A stretch of 64,000 bases of DNA from positions 19,843,554 through 19,907,553 of the forward strand of contig CM039515.1 in the NCBI GenBank assembly GCA_022432975.1, in the 5' to 3' direction. The DNA comes from Begonia masoniana (Eukaryota; Streptophyta; Magnoliopsida; Cucurbitales; Begoniaceae). A program made the translations under genes and the position numbers. The notes beneath the pieces were generated by a model. The model did no database searches, was not told the origin of the DNA, and worked only from the letters and a program-made list of their open reading frames with translations. Positions 48,627 to 61,835 of this stretch are shown here, piece by piece; position 1 is the first letter of the stretch, and each line of letters begins with the position of its first letter.

Positions 48627-49290
48627 TAAGAAAAATTGAGAACCCTAATTCGTTTGGACGATTAACGAAACGAATGACGAAACAATAGAATTAAGTGAGA
48701 AGGGCAAATGGTATTGCCAATCAATTTTTATAAAAATCACCAAACTCTTTTCTCTCCGCCTTTTCTTCTTTCTCCCTTGCGTTCACGAACATAGAATACA
48801 CTCTCTCTCGGCCGCCGACGCCGCTCGAAGATCCGACCTCCTTCTCTCCCGTTTTTCTTCCGTTCTTCGTCATTTCTTCCTCTCTCGCTACTCTCGGTAT
48901 GTACTCCAATCTCTGAGCGTTTCTTTCGAGTTTTCGGTTCGATTTAGGTTAGGGTTTCAATTATGTTTGACGAAAACGCGAATTAAGGTTCGTATTAATA
49001 GTTAGCCTTGATTAAGTATATATCGAACGTATGGACGGTATTGACGAAGCAAAATAATTTGTGAAAAAGTTAAAATTAGTAGATTTCGGTTTTTTGGGGA
49101 AACTCGTAAATGGGGATTTTTGGATTATCGAGCATTATTCGAGCGTTTCTAATGCTTTAATTACTACGTTTTGAGGAATTAGGAGAATTCTTAGTTAGTG
49201 TTTGAAATTTGGACTTAGAAGCTCGAATGGGGTTTACTATTAATGTGGTGTTTTGCCCGACGAACGACGCTCGGGACGAACTCCTGTGGC
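48627..49290 (+). repeat. Fragment of a family X LTR, plus strand
   Basis: Collinear with ~17185-18670 of copy b without its Cassandra (GGACGATTAACGAAACGA, then the pyrimidine-rich leader and GTGTTTTGCC). It begins at the gap and ends near the expected exon-2 acceptor. Confidence 0.65.
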
Positions 49291-50473
49291 TACTGACTTT
49301 TAACGCAACAACACGACTAATCAACCAACCAGACAAGCAACTCCACGCCATCCCGAAGCAACATAATTAATTCAACGTAACACGAAGCCAAGCAATAAAG
49401 AAGAAACCCTACCGTTCTCTGGTGTAGGCCCGAAGGCAAAAGAATAACATCCACTACTTACTGGATGCTCGGTTTCCACTGGCTTACTTTCACCGTCCAA
49501 TTCACACGCTCGACGACCTTAATAATGAAACTTCACTTAATAAGTTACCAATACAATTCTAAAAATATCCTTAAACCTAACTAACCAACAACTAAGAAAT
49601 TCTCACTTCTAAACATCTAAACCCGGTTTTTGCACAAATTACCGGCATCCAACCTTAAACGGCCCTAACTTTCTCATTTTTCAACGGAATTCGACGTGCC
49701 ACCACAACTCGGAAAGCTCTACACGTCTACTATCCATTGAAAAGCTTGAATTAACCAAATATACAGCTTAGCCAATTCAAAAATGGCCAAGACAGAATCG
49801 GCCATCACACTTATAAAACCGGTTTTTCCCAAATTTACTTTCAATCTTTAATCTAACTCCATAAATCATTTAAACTAGCACATCCAACAACTAAATCACC
49901 AAAAGTGGAAAGAAAACGCTCATTTCAAAACCAAATTTCGGAATCCCTAACCTAGGGTTTTCCAACATTCTTAAAATCCAACTAAAACTCTCAAAAACAC
50001 TCTCAAACTTCATCAAAAGCTATATAATTCAAACCCAAGTAAACTTACCTTGAAATCACTTGAAGAAATGGAGAAAGGAAGGAAGGGAATCGTTGGCTAT
50101 GGAGGAGAGGGAGAGAGAGATCGATGGAGGAAAGAAGAACCAAAATGAAATTCATCTTTTCCTTTTTTCTTTTATGCATTTAATTACCAAGTAAAATTAC
50201 CACAAAGCCCTCCCCCTTAATCACTTAATCCAACGCCAAACACAACACCTTTCATCCACTTTAACTTCATTCTTCTTCCCACTATTTAATAAAATTTGAT
50301 TGGTTGAAAGAGTTGACTTTTCAAACAACCATCCTCCACCAATCACAAGTTGTTTTGACTTGTCAAACTCTCAAATTTCTAATACACTTCAATGCACACC
50401 TTACACTTGCATAATTAACCCCTCCTAATACAACGTAGGCTATGCACGCAATAGAAAAAACTCGGGTGTTACA
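49291..50473 (-). repeat. Fragment of another long LTR, minus strand
   Basis: Minus strand starts TGTAACACCCGAG at 50473. It contains CAAG|GTAAGT near 50049 as a possible first donor, an exon-2-like segment of ~56 nt between an acceptor near 49523 and CA|GTAAGT near 49467, and GGCCTACACC. It ends abruptly at ~49291 against the plus-strand fragment. It directly abuts integrase coding sequence on its right, so it inserted into or recombined with element 3. Confidence 0.6.
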
Positions 50474-50770
50474 GGTGAAACCTTCAGGAATACATCATCC
50501 CCAACCGTAAATTCAAGATTCCTCCTCCTTTGGTCCGCATAACTCTTCTGTCGACTCTGAGCAGTCATCATCCTCTTCCTAATAACAGAAATCTTTTCAG
50601 ACATCTGCTGCAGAAGTTCGGGTCCTAGAAGTTTTGCTTCCCCAACCTCATCCCAATACAGAGGTGACCTACATTTCCTGCCATACAGTGATTCATAAGG
50701 TGCCATTCCGATAGTGGACTGATAACTGTTATTGTAGGAGAACTCAACCAAAGGTAAGTATCGATTCCGA
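50474..50770 (-). pseudogene. Integrase C-terminal fragment
   Basis: Contains [20 protein letters not shown], then [16 protein letters not shown] and [20 protein letters not shown], ending at VGDDVFLKVSP. Very close to 41830-42110 of Tekay-2. Flanked by the 27-bp repeat on one side and a foreign LTR on the other. It may belong to element 3 or to a separate insertion. Confidence 0.75.
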
Positions 50771-50975
50771 TAGTGCGTCTGTCTTTTGACTGTGAACGAC
50801 TGCGTCTTTCTTTTAACTATGGACGACTGCGTCTTTCTTTTGACTGTGGACGACTGCGTCTTTCTTTTAACTATGGACGACTGTGTCTGTCTTTTGACTA
50901 TGGACGACAACGTCTATCTTTTGAGCGTGGACGACTGCGTCTTTCTTTTGAGCGTGGATGACTGCGTCTTTCCAG
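50771..50975. repeat. 27-bp tandem repeat, about eight units
   Basis: Unit like CGACTGCGTCTTTCTTTTGA plus CTGTGGA, with TGAC/TAAC/TGAG variants. On the minus strand it reads as a nine-residue repeat (SSIVKRKTQ) in frame with the integrase fragment. The 190 bp between it and 51166 hold nothing recognisable. Confidence 0.85.
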
Positions 50976-52521
50976 ACTGTCTCTCAATGGTACTTTGGAC
51001 AAGTAAGTCTGGACTAATAACACTTAACCAAAAAACCATCAGAAAACATAATACCCTTTTAAAGGACATTTCCAGATAAATGCAATAACCATAATAAACC
51101 AGTTTATATTCAGTTTATATATTTCGTATTAATCATAATCATCAAAAACATATTTAGACTTTAAACTTAATTTAAGTCAGCACGCATGACTTGGAATTCA
51201 AAGCGGCCATATCTGGTATGAAACGTCATTTTGAACACCTCGTCCTCCTTAATTCTTAGCTGATGATAGCCAGACCTTAGATCAACTTTCAAGAAAACTA
51301 TCGCTCCCTTCAACTGATCAAATAAGTCATATATTCTTGGCAGTGGATACTTGTTCTTGATAGTGACTTTGTTGAGCTCGCGATAGTCAATACACATTCT
51401 CATCGATTCGTCTTTTTTCTTCACAAATAAAATCGGAGCTCCCCAAAGTGAGATACTGGGTTGAATAAATCTCTTTTTCAGCAAATCGTCAAGCTGAATT
51501 TTTAACTCCTTCAATTCACTTGGTGCAATTCTATAAAGAGTTTTAGAAATCGGCACCGTTCTAGGTAGCAGATCAATGTTGAATTCCACATCTCTAATAG
51601 GTGGTAATGTCGTCAGGTCGTTGGGAAAAACATCCGTAAAATCACAAACTATCAGCACCTTATCCAAAGTCGTGGCTTCTTCATTCTCTGAGCATTAGCA
51701 CTGACCAGAATTTCAATGCATTTTAAACTCAATAATCTCTGAGCTCGCATTGCTGATATTACTATAATTCTTGAATCTTTATAATTTTCATAGAAGAAGA
51801 ATGACTCTTTTCTAGGCAATTGGAATTTTAACATCTTATTGTGAAAATCAATAGTTGCATAATGCTTGGAAAGCCAATCTATTCCAATGATGACATCGAA
51901 ATCAAACATTGCCAAAATAATAAATTTCGCTTCGAATATATTCTCCTCGATACACACCTTGCATCCTCTAATAATAAAGTCGGCAACCATAATTTTGTCA
52001 GATGGTGTAGATACTCCCAATTTATACTCTAAAGACTCTACTTTGGTTTTTAATTTCATAGAATGATCAAGGGAGATAAAAGAGTGTGTAGCTCCAAAAT
52101 CAATTCAAATACTAGAAGATATGCTAGAAATAAAGATCGAACATGTCACCACAGATGTATTTCCTTCATCTTCATCCTTAGTCATGGCGAAGACTCTAGC
52201 AGTCGTCTTGGTTTGCTCTTCGACATTCTTTGAACAATTATTAATATAATGTACCGGTTGTCCACATTTAAAACAAATGTTAGCCTGAATGCGACACTCT
52301 GCAAAATGTGGTTTCTTGCATGAGGGACATAAAGGCACGTTCGTTGTCGGAACAAACTTAGAAGGTCCTCCAACAGACCCATTGTTCATGGGTCGCTTAA
52401 ATCCAGTCGATTGTTGTTGTGGAACTTTATTCCGTGCAGCTTGAGTTACTTGGCTATATCTCTTTCGCAACTCCTGGGCTTTCATGACGTCATTCTCTCC
52501 TTGCTCTGCAAATAGTGTTTT

Positions 52522-54958
52522 TGTAACACCCGGCTTTACGGGATTTTATAATTTCAATATATAATGGTATTTTTGTAAATATTTCAATTTAAGTCTGTTT
52601 TGCGAAAAGAGAGCTTCATTAGAATCCAAATTATTAATAGGGATTTTAAGAAAATTTCGAGAATTTTAGGAGTTATAACGCTAAATTACGAGAATTACGT
52701 TTATCGTAATATAAAGGACGTTTTAGTAAAAATAGTAAACGGGGTCCGATTTGTAAACGGACAGTTTTAAATGGACCCTGACAATGAGTTGGATATATTG
52801 GTGAAATAAGAAAATTTGGAGAAACCGAATCGTTAGCTAAATAACGAAACAAAGGGAGAAACAAATAGAAAATCAAAGGAAGGGCAAAATGGTAATTTTG
52901 CAAAGTAAAATTTAATTAAAAATAACACTTTTCTTTTTCTTCTCCACCCTTGCGCGACTCCTTCTGCGAAAAACATCTCCAGGCGACATTGCATCGCCTC
53001 CCTCACGGCGTTCTCCTCTCCGTCAACGATTCGTCCTCTGTTCGTCCTCCGTTCTTCACGTTTTCTTCCCCAAACTCGATTCTATGTAGGATTCGATGGT
53101 TTTAGAAAGATTATTCGTAGTTTTCGAAGCGCATAATGGTTAGGATTTCGTTTAGAATTTTGTCGAAATAGCCGGGTTATGTTAGAAATCATTAGGTTTA
53201 TCAAATTTGAGGCTTTTGATGGAAGATTGAGAGTTTTATTGGAATGTGGTGTAAGTTTTGTGGATTGGAAAAGTGAGAAACTCCATTAATGGAGGCTTAG
53301 AGATTGGTGAGCGTAAATTGCTCGACAAAATGCCCGAGAGAAGTAAATTAGAGTTTTAGGAAATTTTCTTTAGTTAAGAGATTCTTTAGTTTACGAAATT
53401 TCATTATTTAGGCTCGATTTGATAAAGGACAATGTGAAATTTTCTAGGTGACCAAAGCCCGTAGACGGAGCTCGGTGCGCTAAGGACGACAGGTAAGTTC
53501 TCGTGACTTACTGTGGCCGATTGGCCTACACCATAAGTCGAGTTTTGTTGTTGAGGATATTTGGTGAAATGTATGTTTTTACGCTTTGGCTGGGTAGTTT
53601 AGGTTTAGTTGTTTTATAGGTTATGCTTTTATGATATTTTGATGGTATCGATATTTTGTTTGTGTTATGTTATGCATTTAATTGTCATGCATCATCGTTT
53701 TACAAATGTCACAAAAATGGATTTATGCATGAAGTTTATGAAAGAAAATGAAATGAGACGACTGAAACGAGATGACTAAGACGACTGAAACGAGATGACT
53801 GAGACGACTGAAATGAGACGACTAAGACGACTGATACTGAATGATAAATGAAATGAATGGACTGAATTAACGAAAATTGCATATACATGTTCATGCATTG
53901 TCACTTACGTAGAATTTACTGAGATTTATTCTCATAGGTGTCTTTATGGTGTAGGTGATTCCGAAACAGGTGAGGATGAAATCCCTCCACTCGAGGAACG
54001 ATGCAGTTGAAGGAGGATGACCCGTGGGAGTGCGCTGGGTAGTCGACGCTCCTTTTGACCCGTGGGGATGTAGGTAAAGGTTTTGGGGATTTAATTGATA
54101 CAAACGTAGGAAATATTATATAGTTAGAAACATTTTAGGATGTTTGGTTCTGGATAGTGGATAGGTTATGTTTTGAGTTTGTTTTTAAAACGTTTTGGAA
54201 ATGTATTTTGTAAATATTTGGTATTAGGGAAATGTTCAGTTTTTAAACCGAACCACGCAGTTCGTTTTTACGAAAACAGGTTATGTTTTAATTGAGTTTT
54301 GAGTCGTTATTTCGGGTGATTGATGAAGTGAGGAATGATGAGATTTTGAGTGAGTTATGTTGGATGTAGGTGAAATTGTGTTGAAGAATTGTTAAGTTAT
54401 GTTTATGGTTGTAGGAGCATGAAGGGTAAATGAAAGAAAGGAAAAAGAGAAAGGAAGGGACAGGGGCGCCGAGCTCTCTGGAAAAAATTCCAGAGAGCTT
54501 GGCGATCGATCGCCTAGGGGGTGGCGATCGATCGCCTCCCTCTCCTTGGTCGCGCCCAGCGATCGCCTCACCAGGCGATCGCTAGGCAATTGGGGGCGAT
54601 AGTCGATGGGCAATTGATCGCCTGCTTTGGGCGATCGATCGCCCCTCGTTGTTTTCATCAGGCGATCGATCGCCTGTTTTAGGCTATCGATCGCCCCTGC
54701 CTATTAGAGACGAAAATCCCTTTTTGCCCCCTGTTTCGTCGGTTTTCACTGCTTCATACGTTTTTAAGATTAAGTTTTATTTTAATTGTTTTAAAGTTTT
54801 ATTAAATGGTTTTCAAAATAGATTCGAACGTCGTTAACAATTTCTATTCCGATTTCAATTTCGACTTCACAAGTTTTAATTCCGCTTAAAGGCAATTAAA
54901 GTTATTAGGATAAAAAAAATAATACAGAAAAATTAGGATACGGGTAAGGGTCGCTACA
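52522..54958 (+). mobile_element. Solo LTR, family X (copy e), inside element 3 gag
   Basis: 2437 bp, TGTAACACCCGGC to GGGTCGCTACA, with the perfect target duplication GTTTT (52517-52521 and 54959-54963). Leader signature: introns at 53086-53447 and 53493-53954 around a 45-nt exon 2 (53448-53492), hairpin donor GTAAGTTCTCGTGACTTAC. Confidence 0.92.
54470..54700. repeat. GGCGATCGATCGCC palindrome cluster inside the solo LTR
   Basis: Four exact copies of GCGATCGATCGC plus several variants and GCGATCGC sites, preceded by the hairpin CTCTCTGGAA...TTCCAGAGAG. About 260-490 bp before the LTR end. Confidence 0.85.
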
Positions 54959-55212
54959 GTTTTCTCCACCACAAATGCAAATGGGGAATTATTGGAGGTA
55001 ATGAGACGGATGTCCTTGAGTATCTCCACCCTTAACCCTTGGATGAACCTTTTCACCTTCATAGCCTCGTTACCAGCAATATAAGGGACATAACGAGATA
55101 ATTGCTCAAATTTGTGCAGATAATCCATAACGCTTCCGGTCTGCTTGAGAGCCGTAAATTTTCAGCCTTCGCATCCATCATTGAGTCTATAAAGTTCTTC
55201 TCGTTGAATAAC

Positions 55213-57171
55213 TGTAGCACCCGGTTCCATTAAACCCAATTTATTTTGTCAAATTAAGATGTGCAAATATGGGTTAGGTTAATGAATGGATATGCAAGGG
55301 CATTATGGTAAATTAAAAACTTATTAGTGGATAACCTATTTAAAAAGAATTTATTGAGCCTAGCCACCACCATTCATTCTTGCTCTCAGGTTTTCAGCTC
55401 AAACCAGCAGACTTCCCCGGCGATTTCCTTCCCCGAATCCGTTCGACGAGCTAGGTAAGTTTCTACCTCGATTTTTCTGACTTAGTAACTAAGGAAGATT
55501 GTATGGGGAAGTGTTAGATATGTATTTTGGGAACTCATCAGGAAAGTGAGTAGATACGGGTTTAGCATAGAATCAGTAATGCTTGGCGATCAGAACTCCC
55601 AACTATTCCCTTAGGTTTTCTGAATGCCTTAGAATGAGGTTTAGTACAGGTTGACTTAATGTTCTGTTTATGTTCTAGGTGAGAAAGATCCCGAAGAAGC
55701 TCCTAACCGAGCACTCGCCAAGAATCCAGGTAAGTAGAGTTTGTTTGTGCCTTTGGGCCTACATCACAAAACAGTAGGGTTTATGTATGTTTTGTATGTT
55801 TATTTTCCAGTTGTCATGCATCATGTTTTGAAAGATTACGAAAATGAATTTACATGAAACGCATGGTAAGTGTGAGCAGGATGATCAGAACAACTGTTAA
55901 GGGGGATTAATCCGCCCCTTAACTGAGAACAGAGGATTGAGGTTTTGGGAAAAGTGATCCACTTCCCAATCCTACAGGGGGATCAGACCAGTTAACTGTT
56001 AAGGGAATTAATCCGCTCCTTAATTGAGATCAGAGGATGTATGCTTTAGGGAATGACTGATCCACTTTCCCATCGTACAGAGGGATCAACAGAGAACGAA
56101 TTTGAATACAACTGAGATGAGAAAGTAGAGACCGCATGTTTAGGGAAATTATTGCTTCATTGATCCATTTCATTCATCGCTCTACTTGCTTAGCATTAGG
56201 CTAATAGATGAGTTTTGTGATGTAGGTGAAGAAGTTACTGAAGGTATGTTTACCGACCAACATGAGGAATAGGCTGGTTGGAGGAGCATTTTCAGGCATC
56301 GGTTTGGTCATCTGTTGAGGCGGTTTAATCCATGGCTGCAGGTGTTGAGTTGAGGGTAACTAGTTCAGTATAGATGTTTTTCTGAAAATTTTATGACAAT
56401 AGTGGTTTCAAAGCTTTGAAAACATTTTTTAGAATCTTCTGATATTGGTATTCTGTTGGATTTTGAAAACATTGTTTTTACTGAATTTGGGAAGGGCAGT
56501 GATTTGGTTTGTTTCTGGATGTTTAGTTTTGTCATTTTGCCTATCGGAAGGTGCCTTCAGTAAAGTCGTTGGATGAGAGAGAGAACATCCGGCTGACGTC
56601 ATCGGCAGGTGCAAGTCGCAAAACCTGTAGTTTTGCTATCGGCAGATGTAGCGTATATTTTAATCTTATCGGAAGGAGTCGTAATGTCGTTGTCGGTGGA
56701 TGTCGCGTGCTTGTCTATCGGCAGATGGAAATCTATCGGCAGATGAAGTTATGTTGACTTCATCGGCAGATGTAGTTGGGTTGGCTTGTCGGTAGATGGT
56801 GGTGCGTTGTTTGTACACGTCATCGGTAGAAACCTCCTAATTCCTATTTCTGCTTCTTCCGTTGACTTTGTCGTCGGCAGATGTGTTCGACTTCGGCAAC
56901 TTCACGGGCATTCTGCGTTTATTTTTTTAGCTTTACGTCTTTTAACCAATTACTATTAACACTTCCAACAGTCATTTTAAAATGTTTTCACAGGTCACTT
57001 AGCTTCATTGATGTCCAATTGATTTTCCGCTGCAAGTTTTAAAATATATTTAGTTTTAGAAAAAGTCAAATTTTGGCTGTCGAGTGAAATTTTAAATTTT
57101 GCATCAAGACGTCATGGTTCGGTTCAGCGTTATGAGTAGCAAACCGGGTTCAGATAACTCGGGGCGTTACA
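55213..57171 (+). mobile_element. Solo LTR of the Tekay-1 family inside element 3 gag
   Basis: 1959 bp, TGTAGCACCCGG to GGGGCGTTACA. Perfect target duplication ATAAC (55208-55212 and 57172-57176). Exon 2 is 55679-55729 (51 nt, same length as in Tekay-1), with intron 2 at 55730-56225. TGACGTCA is at 56594-56601 amid several CGGCAGATG motifs. Confidence 0.92.
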
Positions 57172-57769
57172 ATAACTCTTGAAATTTCTCTCAGGTCATG
57201 GTAGTGACTGAATGCATCGCCTTTACGGAATCACACCAATAACGTGCTTCCATTCGGAACATATAAGACGCGCAATCAACTTTCTCTTCCTCAGAAATTT
57301 TGGCATGCTAAAAAATTTTATCAATGGTCATGATCCAATCATCCGCTGCTGCCATATCCGCCAAATTGCCATAGAAATTTGGAGGGTCCAAACGTCGAAA
57401 TTTATATCCGCATGTCGATGCCTATTTGGAATTTGGGCCTGCATATTCACTGCTTAAGCCGCGGCAGTGGCTGCCTGAGCTGTCGCATTAACTGCTTGCG
57501 AGAGCTGTTCATTTTTGCCTGGCCTGTAACTCGATCATGTCCATCATCCGATCGAGTATAACATCTCAATCATTTCTATTTCTTCTACGATTGGCCATAG
57601 TCTGCATCAAAATGATTTTATTTTAAGAAAATCTATCTTATATACTTATTTTTAAAATGTACTACAATTTTACCTAACATACTTTTATCAAAGTATATAT
57701 TTTTAACACAGACTTACTTGCTGATCGACAATCTTCCAGATGCACGTGAATCATTTTATAAACTTTGGT

Positions 57770-57781
57770 GGTCTAATACCA
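57770..57781 (-). other. Primer binding site of element 3
   Basis: Minus strand TGGTATTAGACC three bases after the LTR; iMet-type with two or more changes. Confidence 0.7.
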
Positions 57782-57784
57782 TGT

Positions 57785-59816
57785 TGTAACGCCCCAATTT
57801 AAAAATCTTCAATTGAAAACCCTAATTTTGGAACCCTAAATTTTTTCTCAAAATTGATTTAAAATCGAGACGAATTTTTACGAAAGTTTTCAATCCTAAA
57901 CTTCAATAAACATCATAACATAAACTCACTCATAACCTCATCCATTTCACACTTCACCAATCTCCTAAAATAAACGCCTTAACACGTATCCTAAAACCCA
58001 ATTAACTCGAGACGAATTTTTACGAAATCCAACTACATGGATAGCTCTAAAACTCGAGCATATCCATGCTTAACCTAATATGTCTCCAAACATTACTATA
58101 AAATCCAAATAAAAGCTTAGTAAAACGTTTAGTAAAACAAGTCTACCAAAACATCAAAACATCTTTTATCAACTATACAGAACCATACATCCTAAAATGT
58201 TCTATCTATACAGTTAACCTATCCTTTTATCAAACTATTGTGTCCCCAAAATACTTACAAACAGTCCCACGGGTCAAAATCGCACCGACTGCACCAGTAC
58301 ACTCCCATGGGCCATCGTTCCTCAACTGGTCATTCCTCGAGTGGAGGGATCTCGTCATCACCTGTATCTAGGTCACCTACACCATACAGACAACTATGAG
58401 CTAAAGGCTCAGCAAGTATCATAAATGCAGATGCATGCTGTGCATATGAGTTTCGTAAACCATACAGACCTTTTAATCATTTAATGGCATAACATAACGT
58501 CACCGGAGCCAACTCTCACCAGATGAAGAGGGCACGTCCGGCTGTTGGACAGCCCTTTTCATCTACCGGGGGGAAAACATGCTTCCATCCATAAACAGCC
58601 ATGTCTGAACCCCACCCCGTCGTGACCAGATTACGTACATTAGTTTTCATTAGTTCATTTCATTTCTTAAACACGTTCAGAAATCTGTTTTCATGCTATT
58701 TTAAAATACGTGATGCATGAACAATTAAGTGCGTAAAGTAAACATACAACATATATACCATCAAGACGATAAAAACGTAACCTATGTAAACAACTAATCC
58801 CAACTACCCCAACCAAAGCAATTAAACAAAAAGCTCCAAGATTCCCTCGATACGACTTTGACGTACGGTGTAGGCCAATCAGCCATAGTAAGTCACGAGA
58901 ACTTACCTCGCGTCCGAATTAACGAAACCTTAACTAAGGAAATCTCCAACAACTCTAATTTAATTTTCTCGGGCATTTCATCGAGCAACTTATGCTCACC
59001 AATAACCAAAACTCCATTAATGGAGATTTCTAAGTTTTCCAACAACCCAAATTTCACATTAATGACCAATAATTCGTCCAACTACTTCCAATGTCATTTA
59101 ATACGTTCACTAAGGTCATAAATAGGGCAACCCTAGCCATTTCTAGCATAACCCGACTATTTCTCGAAAACCCTAAACGAAACCCTAATCGTTAAACGAC
59201 CCAAAAATTACGAATAAACTTTCCAAAACCATAGAACCTTACCTAGAATGTCGTTTATGGAACAAATTGCGAAGAAACCCGAGTCACCGGAGGAAGAACC
59301 ATCGTCGGAAGAAGGGAGTCGTCGTTGAGAGAAGAGAAATCGCCGAAGGAGGAGAGGGTTTGCAGAGAGAGAGAGAAATTGTGGAGTGTCTGGTGAGGGA
59401 GGGAAAATTGTGGTTTTATGAAACATTTCATTTGTCAAATGACCATTTTGCCCTTCCTTTGATTTTCTATTTGTTTCATTCTTTGCTTCGTTATTTAGCT
59501 AACAATTCGATTTCTCCAAATTTCTTTATTTCACCAATAACTTCAACTTATTATCAGGGCTTTATTAAAACTGTCCGTTCGCAAAACGGACCTCATTTAC
59601 TGTTTTTACCACAATGTCTTTTATATTACGAGAAACGTAATTCTCATAAAATTAGCGTTAAAACTCCTAAAATTTTCACAATTTTCTTAAAATCTATATT
59701 AATTTAGGATCGTAATAACGCTTTCTTTTCACGAAACAGACTCAACGTGACACATTTACAAAAATGTCATTATACATATATAGTTACAAAAATCCTGTAA
59801 ATAACCGGGTGTTACA
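57785..59816 (-). repeat. 5' LTR of element 3, family X (copy d)
   Basis: 2032 bp, TGTAACACCCGG to GGGGCGTTACA on the minus strand. Retains the intron-1 donor (TTCTAG|GTAAGG near 59240), hairpin donor (58906) and acceptor (58377), but most of exon 2 and its acceptor are deleted. The GATCGATC-type cluster is absent at the usual place. Confidence 0.8.
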
Positions 59817-60600
59817 CATTGTAATAAATTTGTCAAAATCTTGAAATCATCGTATAATTAAAACAATTTATGAAACTTTATTTAATAATAAAATTCAACA
59901 TAATTGTTCAAAGTCTTAAACTGAAATAAAACATTAAATATCATTCAAAAATTAAAGCATACTAATTTAAATCTTTTTCCTCGAACTCAACAATATTTTC
60001 TTCTTCTGTTTGCTCGCTTGCCACTGGAGGATTTTCAATCGCAATTATTTTTTCCTCAGATAAAAATTCACTTACATCACAATAATACATAAGGTGAGAA
60101 AAACTCAGTAAGTCAAAATACGTGCAGTTGCAAAACATGTACTTTTACTGAATCCTGTTAACTATTACATACTGGTTGAAAGTCAACCTTCTTTTAAGAC
60201 TTAGTCATCTTATAGCTTCGTCATCTTTTACTTTTACTTTTACTTTTAACGTTCAATCTCTTGCTATCACGTAATTGCCGTCAATTCCATCACTTTTATA
60301 CACATGCAAATGTCCTACAAATATTATCTTTTAAACTATTCCATATCAATACCTAAACATAAGTGCTCATATATCAAATCGTGTAATAAAACAGTTATAG
60401 GAAAATATCATAAATTTTTTGTGATGTAGGGCCATAGCCAAAACGTTGAAAAATTTGTATTTTCACTTGGATTCAGAAAGATTAGCATTTTCGGGATATT
60501 TCAATATTCCAAAATAATATCCTGCTCTAATAAAATCTGTGGAATTAAATTCCCACTTAAATAATTCAAACTTTAGAAGAATTTGGACAGAAATTTCTTA
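59817..60600. other. AT-rich DNA, no gene; (CTTTTA)n at 60230-60256
   Basis: Contains LTR-like scraps such as GTGATGTAGG near 60421 but no boundary. A short hexanucleotide repeat is the only clear structure. Confidence 0.5.
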
Positions 60601-61566
60601 CCAGTTCAATCTTCAATCGGTCCAGTTTGATTCGATTGGAAATTTGGTTTGGGTCCGGTCCGGTGAACAGTGTCGGTTAGGGTCGGGTCGGTGAACAGTA
60701 CCGGTTCGAGTCGATTCGGATGAACAGTGCATGTTCGAGTGAATAGTCCAGTTTGGTTTGGTTCACTGTTGGTCCGGTTTAGTCTTGATTGACTTAAGTG
60801 AACCGGTTAAGTTTTCTTAAAACTAAACCTTCTTCTTCTTCGCGTGGTTTCTGTCGAGAGAGTGAGAGTGCATCAGAGAGAGAGAGAGAGAGAGAGAGCG
60901 ACAGAGGGAAAACAAAGCGAGAGGGAAAACTTGCTCCATTGGTTGTCGACAGAGGCCAAGGAAGCTTCGTCGGAGCTTATAGCCGAGGTGTTCCTTGTCG
61001 TCGGAGGTTGTGCGTTGGTCGGAGGTCGCTTTGTCTGAAGGTCGAGGTGAGTTTCTTTTTCTGTCTAAAGAACTTGAGAGGTGTGAGTGATTTCTTCCAT
61101 CACAAGAGCTCTCTATTTATAGGAGAGGTTTGCAACCCACCTCTTTGAGAAATCCGAGTTTAGCTCAGATTTTCTGGCTGATTGCTTGATTAGAGCTGGA
61201 TATTCAGTGGGGATAACCTTCACCTCGATGCAGAACACTTCACCTCGGAAGGTCTAGGTTCTTTCCTAATTTTCTGATTATTTGATTCACAATCGGATTT
61301 GTTGAGCTGTAAATCCAACCCTCAATCGGATTTTCAGAGATACCCCCTAGTGGTTTGGTGATTTGGGAAAGGTAAATTCTGAACTAATTCTGATTTTAGA
61401 CAATTTTCAGTCCACATTCATCTTATCCAAAAATTGGATTTTCAGAGGGTGAATATCTGATTTTTAGGGAAGAATTTGAGATTAGGTTTTATTTAGGAAA
61501 TTTTAAAAAAAAAATCCAATCTTGAATTGATTGACTATTTCTAAATTTGAATTACAATCACAAACC
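60601..61566 (+). other. LTR-like leader DNA with CGGTGAACAGT repeats and (GA)n
   Basis: Several GGTGAACAGT-type repeats at 60660-60770 within GGTCCGGT-rich sequence, (AG)12 at 60875-60898, and donor-like GAG|GTGAG at 61046. The small ORFs are not convincing proteins. Probably part of an LTR, but no ends are visible. Confidence 0.4.
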
Positions 61567-61733
61567 TTAATTGTTACATCTGATACACTGCTGCAGATAC
61601 TGGCTCATATCCCATCCACTAGCCTCATCTTCCTTGGGAGCCAATGGCGGCGATGTGGTCTCATCCATCGGCACTGACTGAGAGGTGGATGCCCCTTGAT
61701 TGGTCATCAGTACCCAAGCGCCATCGATTTCAA
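61567..61733 (-). pseudogene. Short coding remnant of unknown identity
   Basis: Open on the minus strand for about 55 codons: VEIDGAWVLMTNQGASTSQS, then a Pro/Glu-rich stretch ending MSQYLQQCIRCNN. It is cut on the right by a hAT-like terminus. Composition fits a transposon gag or a host-gene scrap; I cannot tell which. Confidence 0.35.
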
Positions 61734-61835
61734 CTAGGGTGGGCACGGTCCGATCCATGTTCCCACTTGGAACAGGACCGGACCAGAATATTTGGCATTT
61801 TAAATCCCAGAACCGGAACCGGTTCCTCCCATCTG
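61734..61835 (+). mobile_element. hAT-like element end (partial)
   Basis: TAGGGTGGGCACGGTCCG followed by CCGGACC and GGAACCGG subterminal repeats, closely resembling the left end of the hAT MITE at 15210. No opposite end or 8-bp duplication is seen. Confidence 0.5.

Larger units (their letters stand above)
51167..57598 (-). pseudogene. Gag-pol of gypsy element 3, broken
   Basis: Gag starts at 57598 (MANRRRNRND) and is interrupted at 57172-55212 and 54959-52521 by solo LTRs. Recognisable parts: DYLHKFEQLSRYVP (gag, ~55120), CCHC knuckle CFKCGQPVHYINNC (~52240), protease remnant GATHSFIS with its catalytic-triplet context damaged (~52100), DVIIGIDWLSKHYATID (~51860), and reverse transcriptase fingers with [20 protein letters not shown] (~51370). 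Stops and frame changes are frequent in the N-terminal gag, one lies at the protease, and the frame shifts at ~51655. Sequence ends within reverse transcriptase at ~51180, before the FIDD motif. Confidence 0.8.
50474..59816 (-). mobile_element. Minus-strand Ty3/gypsy element 3, decayed and cut by two solo LTRs
   Basis: 5' LTR 59816-57785, primer site, gag and pol in pieces (57598-57172, 55212-54959, 52521-51167), then a gap in pol and an integrase fragment at 50770-50474. No matching 3' LTR with polypurine tract is seen. Two plus-strand solo LTRs interrupt gag and each has a perfect target duplication, so the gag pieces join cleanly across them. Confidence 0.75.

Noticed and set aside
60798..61148. 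116-aa ORF as a host gene
   Set aside because: Low-complexity GA-coded start and no domain; the surrounding sequence looks like an LTR leader.
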